A stretch of 10,569 nt of DNA from DASWIV01 sp036397475 (GTDB lineage: Bacteria > JAJVIF01 > JAPKYR01). The stretch is taken from positions 1-10,569 of the forward strand of contig DASWIV010000254.1 in the NCBI GenBank assembly GCA_036397475.1, read 5' to 3'. Below, one piece after another: positions 5,408 through 10,569 of this stretch; position 1 is the first letter of the stretch, and every line of letters begins with the position of its first letter. Position numbers and translations under genes: made by a program. The notes below the pieces were generated by a model that saw only the letters and a list, made by a program, of their open reading frames with translations, was not told where the DNA came from and made no database searches.

Positions 5408-8400
5408 ATGATTTCATTTCGTCCCGCGATTTTAACCACCGTATTCATACTTATAATTATTCTAGCAATAGTAGGGTGCCAGGGTGGCTCCAGGGATACG
5501 GCAGTAGTGCCCGGTCTGTCCGGCAGCGATTCGCCTTCGCTTACCGGAGCCGGCAACCAGCCGGACCGAGTTCAGGACAAGGCAACCGGTACAAATGTCA
5601 GGGATGTATGGGGCCTGTTTCATATCACTATAGACCCTGACACCATGCAGGCTGAGGTTATCCCTCTACGAGGCTCCCAGTGGCATGTCAATGTGGTTGA
5701 GTTCCTTCAAAAACCTTATCCGCCGGGAAGTTTGATAGTCTTCGTGGATGAAGGTTCAAGCGATGTATCGATAGGATATTTCGAGGTTGATGTCACGCTG
5801 AAGCACCCGTTCCCGACGTCTCCACAGTTCAGGGGATTCGATGTGCGCGGTGGATTCCTTGCCAATGGCGAATATCCAAGCAAATACGATACGACAGCGA
5901 CCTACGCTCATCCTGACCCAAATGTGGAATCGACCGCAAGACTCCTTAATGCCGATGGGTTGATCCGGTGGTTCAATCCGTCCGAATTTTCACTCGGTGG
6001 GCTCTCGATCTTTTCATACATTCCGACCGCACTGGGAACATCAGACAATACCAGCGCGGTACTGAATCCGTACAAATATTTCAGCGACGATTTCCTCAAT
6101 TCAAATACGAAATCACTTTCACTGCAGGAAGTTGATATAGACACGGACAACCGTGGCACTTTTTCAACAACAAGTTCAATAACACGCCGGTACAATATCC
6201 AGTTTCCATTGGTAGCCACCGTGCCGGTTTTTGAATTCAGCTATGTAGTCGACGCGTCGTACAGCGATCCGATCCCTGACGACCCGGCTTATCCCGTTTC
6301 ATCTTTCCCGATCTCGGCGAATACGCAGGAGCTTTACAAGTTGAAGGCAACCGATAAGGGCGGTACTGTTTACTATGAAAACTCATCGTCGTTCGGCGGG
6401 CACCTTCGTTTCGACCTTGAATTGTACGACTGGCAGGCGATGGTGAACTCGACCGGATTGGCTGGAGAAATAGGCTCAGTTATTGTTGAGTCTCCCACCC
6501 TTCTCGGAAATCACGGAGGAATGGTTGACCTTACAAGCCAGTTCCTCGCGACCGCGGTACCGGGAATAGCGACATCCAGTGTGGCTAATTTCGAAATAAT
6601 GGACGCCACTCCGAATAGCATTGAAAATCAGATGCTCCTGTTCACAGTTACCAGTGCCGATCCGACCGATTACTCAAACCCGTTCGACCAGCCATATCCG
6701 GAAGGAGCGGTGCTTGCCGCGTATTTCATGTGGGAAGTTCCCATATCGGATACTTTCTCGAATCTTCCGCCTGAAGTCGGTTCGGTTACAGGGCCAACTC
6801 CTGTCGACAGCACTATGGGTCCGTTGAATTATTATTCCGATCCGGCGATCACCGATCCCGATGTAGGGCAGAATATTACCGTGATGTGGAGTGTTGTTCC
6901 GACCGGCAACGCAGCGAATTTCAACATTCCCGCGAATCCTGACGACTCGGTAGATATCGACTGGTCAAATTACATGCCGGGAGTTTACGATGTCAATGTC
7001 CGTGCGGACGATGGCTATGTCCAGGTGGCTGGTACTCTCCTGACAGTAACCCATAATAATACCGCCCCGACTGCCGGACCAGTCACAGGGCTTACCCCGG
7101 TAACGGTTGCAAACAATAACGAAAATTACTCGGCGACAATCACCGATCCGGATACAGCACAAACGCTTACGGTGAACTGGAGCGTTGTCGCATCCGGTAA
7201 TTCACCGAACTACAATATCCCGGCGAATGGATCCGGCAACTCGCTCGATCAGGACTGGTCGACGTACGATGTCGGACTTTACGATGTCAATCTCGAGGTT
7301 GACGATGGAGTCGCCCCTCCAGCGTCTGGAACTCTCCTTACAGTCGATCTTCAGAATACGGCACCAACGTTAGGAGCGATCTCCGGACCAACATCGGTGG
7401 ATGAAAGCGATAACGCGGCACAATACGATCCGGGTACATTAACGGACCCCGATAACAACCAGACCCATACTTATATGTGGTCGGTGGTAGCGGACGGGGA
7501 ACCGGCAAGCTTTACCACCCCGCCAAATTCCGGAGACAGTCTCATTATTGACTGGTGTACCTATCCTGTCGGCCTGTATGACATTCAGGTTAGGGTCAAC
7601 GACGGGTACAGTAACGGAACAAGCCCGATTCTGGATGTCACCCGCGGACTGTCAACCTGCGGAATCAACGGGCATACCTACGGCGGTACAAGCAGCTGGA
7701 CCCGCTATTCGGCGTACCCGCACTCGATCCTGCCAAGGTTGGATATGTCATTCTTCAATGGTGGACCGCTGGATCATAACGGAATAGTCCAGGCGGGGCC
7801 ATCTACGATAATGAACTTCGATGTCACATCCGGCGGAGCGGTTATTAATCCGGCGGTCCAGTACAGGTATGGAATCGGAAGCGGAAATGTGGTCCTTTCA
7901 CTCGACGCTGCACCGGACCCCGATACAACTGACCCATGGACGGACGATAGAATCGCCACTGTCCTTTCAAGCACGCCGAGTAGTATTACGGTGCTGGACG
8001 CGAATGTGCTATTCGGCAATCCGGTTATGGAAACCCTGACCGATGTCAGTTCAGCCGATGCAATAGCGGCGGTCACGATCGATAAGGACGCCGGCATATG
8101 GGCGATAGCAATTTCAGGTGGAGGGACAACTGCTACCCTGGAGCACTGGACATATATAGTCGACACAGGCCAGCCGAGCGGATTTTATAACTATGTGGGT
8201 GCCGATTCGGTCAACCTGACATCGGACTTCGATTCCAGCCTTAATATCTTCGACATGATTGCGGCATTCGAACCTAACTACCTTTACATACTCGAAGCCG
8301 GCCCCGCACCGGCGCGTGGTGTGGTACATAAGGTTGATCTTTCCACCTCTCCCCCGTCATACATGTCGAATACGACTAACGTATTCTCATCGGAGATCAA

Positions 8401-8704
8401 CCTGGTTGCCGCGTCCGGAATTTACCAGGCAGCGGGAGCGGATATCTCAATCGATCATGTGGGATGGGATAACTGCGATCCCGAGCACTGCAGGATTTCG
8501 GTTATGAGCCGGATACTCAGCAGCGACGCCACCGAAGTTGTCAGGATGGATTCGGATATGACCATCATTGACAGCAACACTTCATCGCCCGGAGAGTACT
8601 GGGCGTCCGGAGCACTTTCAGCAAACGCAAGCGATACCGAAAGGTATTTCATAATGCCTAGTACCGATCACTTCGATTACTGGACAGCTCCGGGAGACTG
8701 GTAA
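5408..8704 (+). CDS. Large lipoprotein with three 99-residue Ig/PKD-like repeats
   Basis: This 1098-residue protein starts with a basic-hydrophobic lipoprotein signal ending in I-V-G-C (C22), so it should be lipid-anchored in the envelope. Residues from about 50 to 450 form a beta-rich domain opening with WGLFHITIDPDTMQAEVIPL and including RGFDVRGG. Three tandem repeats follow at about 453-551, 552-650 and 651-749. Each has the order xAPT-x-G-x-(V/I)-(T/S)-G, (I/L)TDPD, WSVV, (I/P)PxN, DWxxY, GxYD(V/I)xxxxDDG. The DPD and DDG acidic turns recall calcium-binding Ig/PKD-like folds. The last 350 residues are Thr/Ser/Asp-rich beta sequence, possibly a propeller, without a recognised motif. GAGGAGG about 6 nt upstream of the ATG at 5408 fixes the start; a TTG at 5393 overlaps that site. 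It stands as a single gene and ends at a strong terminator. A surface binding or structural role is likely, and the precise function is unknown. Confidence 0.8.
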   Translation: MISFRPAILTTVFILIIILAIVGCQGGSRDTAVVPGLSGSDSPSLTGAGNQPDRVQDKATGTNVRDVWGLFHITIDPDTMQAEVIPLRGSQWHVNVVEFLQKPYPPGSLIVFVDEGSSDVSIGYFEVDVTLKHPFPTSPQFRGFDVRGGFLANGEYPSKYDTTATYAHPDPNVESTARLLNADGLIRWFNPSEFSLGGLSIFSYIPTALGTSDNTSAVLNPYKYFSDDFLNSNTKSLSLQEVDIDTDNRGTFSTTSSITRRYNIQFPLVATVPVFEFSYVVDASYSDPIPDDPAYPVSSFPISANTQELYKLKATDKGGTVYYENSSSFGGHLRFDLELYDWQAMVNSTGLAGEIGSVIVESPTLLGNHGGMVDLTSQFLATAVPGIATSSVANFEIMDATPNSIENQMLLFTVTSADPTDYSNPFDQPYPEGAVLAAYFMWEVPISDTFSNLPPEVGSVTGPTPVDSTMGPLNYYSDPAITDPDVGQNITVMWSVVPTGNAANFNIPANPDDSVDIDWSNYMPGVYDVNVRADDGYVQVAGTLLTVTHNNTAPTAGPVTGLTPVTVANNNENYSATITDPDTAQTLTVNWSVVASGNSPNYNIPANGSGNSLDQDWSTYDVGLYDVNLEVDDGVAPPASGTLLTVDLQNTAPTLGAISGPTSVDESDNAAQYDPGTLTDPDNNQTHTYMWSVVADGEPASFTTPPNSGDSLIIDWCTYPVGLYDIQVRVNDGYSNGTSPILDVTRGLSTCGINGHTYGGTSSWTRYSAYPHSILPRLDMSFFNGGPLDHNGIVQAGPSTIMNFDVTSGGAVINPAVQYRYGIGSGNVVLSLDAAPDPDTTDPWTDDRIATVLSSTPSSITVLDANVLFGNPVMETLTDVSSADAIAAVTIDKDAGIWAIAISGGGTTATLEHWTYIVDTGQPSGFYNYVGADSVNLTSDFDSSLNIFDMIAAFEPNYLYILEAGPAPARGVVHKVDLSTSPPSYMSNTTNVFSSEINLVAASGIYQAAGADISIDHVGWDNCDPEHCRISVMSRILSSDATEVVRMDSDMTIIDSNTSSPGEYWASGALSANASDTERYFIMPSTDHFDYWTAPGDW
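6764..7654 (+). repeat. Three tandem 297-bp coding repeats (99 residues each)
   Basis: Units begin at about 6764, 7061 and 7358, exactly 297 bp apart, inside the lipoprotein gene. Protein similarity is clear in every unit (WSVV, DWxxY and YD(V/I)), but the DNA has diverged, so the duplication is old and the repeats are kept for protein function. Confidence 0.85.
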
Positions 8705-8720
8705 GCACAATTAAAATTGA

Positions 8721-8755
8721 CAAAAAAACCCGGGATGAAAGTCCCGGGATTTTTC
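8721..8755 (+). terminator. Terminator after the lipoprotein gene
   Basis: CCCGGGA (8729-8735) pairs with TCCCGGG (8742-8748) around TGAAAG and is followed by ATTTTTC. An A-run on the left side would make it work in both directions. It is nearly identical to the terminator at 9919-9954. Confidence 0.85.
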
Positions 8756-8797
8756 ATTTTATTAATTGCGTAAATTTTTTCCGAAATCACGTGTGTC

Positions 8798-8828
8798 TTG
8801 TTTTTTTGTGGTAATCTTGAGGTATACT
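8798..8828 (+). promoter_or_regulatory. Candidate promoter for the Cys-rich secreted protein
   Basis: TATACT (8823-8828) is a good -10 match. TTGTTT (8798-8803) is a possible -35 with a long 19-bp spacer. It lies between the upstream terminator and the ribosome site of the next gene, where a promoter is needed. Confidence 0.35.
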
Positions 8829-8849
8829 TTTTATTGGAGGTGTGTGGCG

Positions 8850-9914
8850 ATGCTGATCTTATGTTTCGGGATTGCATCGCCTGTTCTTGCTGAAGATCAT
8901 TTTTGCTGTTACCCTGATCCATGTGATTTCCCCCCATTTCCTCCGTGTTATAGGACATGCGTAGGACACCAGGGATGCATTCCTGCAGGACAGCAAATGG
9001 TATGTTGTACGACACAACCTGACCTGAGCTGTTGCGAGCATTCAGGTCCATATCAGACAAGTCAACAATCCGGAAAGAATTTAACCGGAAATCAAGCATC
9101 AGGTGATTTTTCCAGGGCTTTTGCAGGCATCAGCGATTCACAGCGCCGGCTGAATTTTATTTCAACTATCAACCTGGAAATAAAAGGCGAGTTGGAAGCA
9201 TTTTACAGGCAGTACAACAGAATGCCCCTTAGTTACAATGAACTTCTCGAATCAGGATGGCACTTGTTGACTCCGATCCCTCAATATTATGCACCAGGCA
9301 TCAAAATTACCGATCAAGTTACTGCTCCGGGACTTAATCCTGATGCATTGCAGTTACAATTATTTATATATGGGTACAATTTGATTGCGTTCATGCCTTG
9401 GGGGTCGGACAATGGTAATGAAGAATATCAATCCTGGGAACTAGGCAATGCGGACCTTGTGTATGCTCTTAATGATCAATATCAGGAATTGGAGGATGAG
9501 GTTTGGAGCGACTCAAACCCGGAGAATGTCAGGATCATGTTGCTATTTCAAATATGCGATGCCCTGCTGGTTGATTACTGGACAGATAAGCTGGAACTTC
9601 CATCCACATCTGAGGAGCTGTTGAATGGCAAGTGGGACCTGGACGACTCTCCAGTTATTCAATTTCCGTTAATTGATGAAAATAGCTCAGGATTTTTTTA
9701 CCTGGGAATCACACCAGATTTAACTGTGGAATATATGGAATTCAAATTAAATAACAGGGGTCCCGTAGTAACACAAAAAATTTTTAACCAGGAAGAAATA
9801 TTTTCGACAGGAGTCATGGGTCGCCCGGTGTGTTCAGACGAAAGCGTCAAGCGTGATGACACAATACCAATAATTGACTCCAGGCTTCCCAATTGGGGTT
9901 TTAACATTAATTGA
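8850..9914 (+). CDS. Secreted Cys-rich protein with a duplicated helical unit
   Basis: This 354-residue protein is not assignable to a named family. GGAGGT at 8836-8841, 8 nt before the ATG at 8850, fixes the start. A TTG at 8766 would add a basic N-terminus but has no ribosome site. Residues 1-14 form a short signal ending SPVLA with cleavage before EDHF; it lacks the usual basic residues, which is odd. The mature N-terminus has ten cysteines in 44 residues (positions 19, 20, 25, 33, 37, 43, 52, 53, 61, 62), rich in Pro, likely disulfide-bonded. Two similar units follow, about 107-140 and 239-273: amphipathic helix, FYRQY/DYWTD, P-S or P-L-S, (N/E)ELL, then GxW. This layout resembles the C-terminal part of type II pseudopilins. 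Sampled lines of this gene are visibly more AT-rich than the lipoprotein gene upstream (roughly 33-40% against about 55% GC), hinting at a different history. Confidence 0.7.
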   Translation: MLILCFGIASPVLAEDHFCCYPDPCDFPPFPPCYRTCVGHQGCIPAGQQMVCCTTQPDLSCCEHSGPYQTSQQSGKNLTGNQASGDFSRAFAGISDSQRRLNFISTINLEIKGELEAFYRQYNRMPLSYNELLESGWHLLTPIPQYYAPGIKITDQVTAPGLNPDALQLQLFIYGYNLIAFMPWGSDNGNEEYQSWELGNADLVYALNDQYQELEDEVWSDSNPENVRIMLLFQICDALLVDYWTDKLELPSTSEELLNGKWDLDDSPVIQFPLIDENSSGFFYLGITPDLTVEYMEFKLNNRGPVVTQKIFNQEEIFSTGVMGRPVCSDESVKRDDTIPIIDSRLPNWGFNIN

Positions 9915-9918
9915 CAAT

Positions 9919-9954
9919 AAAAAACCCGGGATGGAAGTCCCGGGGATTTTTTTT
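9919..9954. terminator. Bidirectional terminator between the Cys-rich gene and secF
   Basis: CCCGGGA (9925-9931) pairs with TCCCGGG (9938-9944) around TGGAAG. Eight T's follow on the right and an A-run precedes on the left, so it should end both the rightward Cys-rich gene and the leftward secF. It differs from the 8721 copy by one base in the hairpin. Confidence 0.85.
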
Positions 9955-9961
9955 AAGATTA

Positions 9962-10569
9962 TTACTGGCGTCGCCGACGCCGTTTTTTCCTGCCACTTGA
10001 TGGCTTCGGACTGACAGGGCCGGAAAGACCTGTGATCTGGTCAGTCCCGGACTCCTCCTCCTCATCTTCATCATCATCGTCCGATATCATATCGATGACA
10101 GGTTTAACTTCCTTCTCAATTTCAAGTGTGCCCTTCTTCTTCATTCGCCACAGGACCAGAAGAGGACTGGCGATGAATATGCTTGAGTAAGTCCCCGCGA
10201 AGATACCGACGCCAAGTCCTACCATGAACGCCTGAAGGCTGATTCCACCGAGAATCAAAATTGCGAGAATCGCCAGAAGGGTTGTTCCAGATGTGTTGAT
10301 CGACCGTGCCATTGTTTCCAGAAGGCTCTGGTTGACCATCATATCGAAGGTCAGGTGCCTCTTTATTTTCATGTTCTCGCGTATTCGGTCATAGATAATG
10401 ATCGTATCATTGATCGAATAACCGACCACTGTCAGCAGTACCGCGACGAACGGCGAGTTGATCTCAAATCCGAAAATAGCGAACACGGTACAGAGGATAA
10501 GGACATCATGCGCAAGGGCGATGATAGCGAAAACCGCGAAGTCGAACGACAACCTGATGGTGATGTAAA
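9962..10569 (-). CDS. secF: Protein-export membrane protein SecF, C-terminal part
   Basis: The 3' part of secF is visible: 201 residues, with the 5' end beyond the right edge. SecF with SecD forms the inner-membrane complex that uses the proton (or sodium) gradient to help the SecYEG/SecA translocon. The frame is open to the edge (it enters as YITIRLSFDF). It shows the family signatures LAHDVLI, VGYSINDTIIIYDRIREN and the RSINTS segment, with four or five transmembrane spans. After the last span is a cytoplasmic tail with an acidic run DDDDEDEEEE (about 148-157, counting from the leucine at 10552) and a terminal K/R run (GRKKRRRRRRQ). Such a charged tail is longer than in the Escherichia coli protein. 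secD is expected just outside the window. Confidence 0.93.
   Translation of the reverse strand, partial: YITIRLSFDFAVFAIIALAHDVLILCTVFAIFGFEINSPFVAVLLTVVGYSINDTIIIYDRIRENMKIKRHLTFDMMVNQSLLETMARSINTSGTTLLAILAILILGGISLQAFMVGLGVGIFAGTYSSIFIASPLLVLWRMKKKGTLEIEKEVKPVIDMISDDDDEDEEEESGTDQITGLSGPVSPKPSSGRKKRRRRRQ

Noticed and set aside
6764..7654. The 297-bp periodic repeats considered as a CRISPR or non-coding satellite.
   Set aside because: The periodicity is at protein level inside an open frame, with diverged DNA and no spacer structure.
8766..8849. TTG start at 8766 for the Cys-rich protein, giving a longer basic signal region.
   Set aside because: There is no ribosome site before it, whereas GGAGGT stands 8 nt before the ATG at 8850. 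The weak charge of the short signal leaves slight doubt.

Overview
The window reads as a chromosomal segment from a diderm (Gram-negative-type) bacterium, probably from an uncultivated lineage. The support is a Sec-dependent lipoprotein with a clean lipobox, a SecF C-terminus, several signal-peptide proteins and AGGAGG-type ribosome binding sites. I cannot name the phylum from sequence alone. Most of the left half is a heavy-metal handling island; the right half is cell-envelope and secretion material.

Left part (1-1538). A strong plus-strand terminator (61-93) closes an unidentified gene at or before the left edge. A leftward operon follows, reading from 1538 down to 298: a BlaI/MecI/CopY-type repressor, a short membrane-anchored protein whose frame is cut by an amber codon and continues as a histidine-rich, degenerate heavy-metal-binding (HMBD-like) segment, and a secreted Cys/Met/His-rich protein with three CPM...C units. 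The genes are packed with gaps of 1 to about 30 nt and end at a minus-strand terminator (141-186).

Divergent control region (1539-1675). Three operators of the form TTCTAC-N5-GTAGAA lie 27-28 bp apart between the repressor gene and a rightward Cu(I)-type P-type ATPase gene (copA-like, with YHS and HMBD N-terminal metal sites). The ATPase gene is followed by a 50-residue single-span membrane protein. The simplest model is metal-relieved repression of export (ATPase) together with surface or periplasmic metal buffering (leftward operon).

Middle (4215-5278). A decayed C-terminal piece of a SAM-dependent methyltransferase runs into a textbook MerR-type promoter: 19-bp spacer with a near-perfect 21-bp dyad. 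Its predicted start point falls on, or within one or two bases of, the MerR start codon. The MerR protein has the three cysteines with the Hg(II)-MerR spacing (35 and 9) and is followed by an 88-residue thioredoxin/glutaredoxin-like protein with CPIC and a second CC pair. No mercuric reductase or Hg transporter is present in the window.

Right part (5408-10569). A 1098-residue lipoprotein carries three Ig/PKD-like repeats with an exact 99-residue period. A secreted Cys-rich protein of 354 residues contains an internally duplicated helical unit resembling pseudopilin C-terminal segments. The 3' part of secF comes in from the right edge on the minus strand. Near-identical CCCGGG-stem terminators flank the Cys-rich gene; the second probably serves both that gene and the convergent secF.
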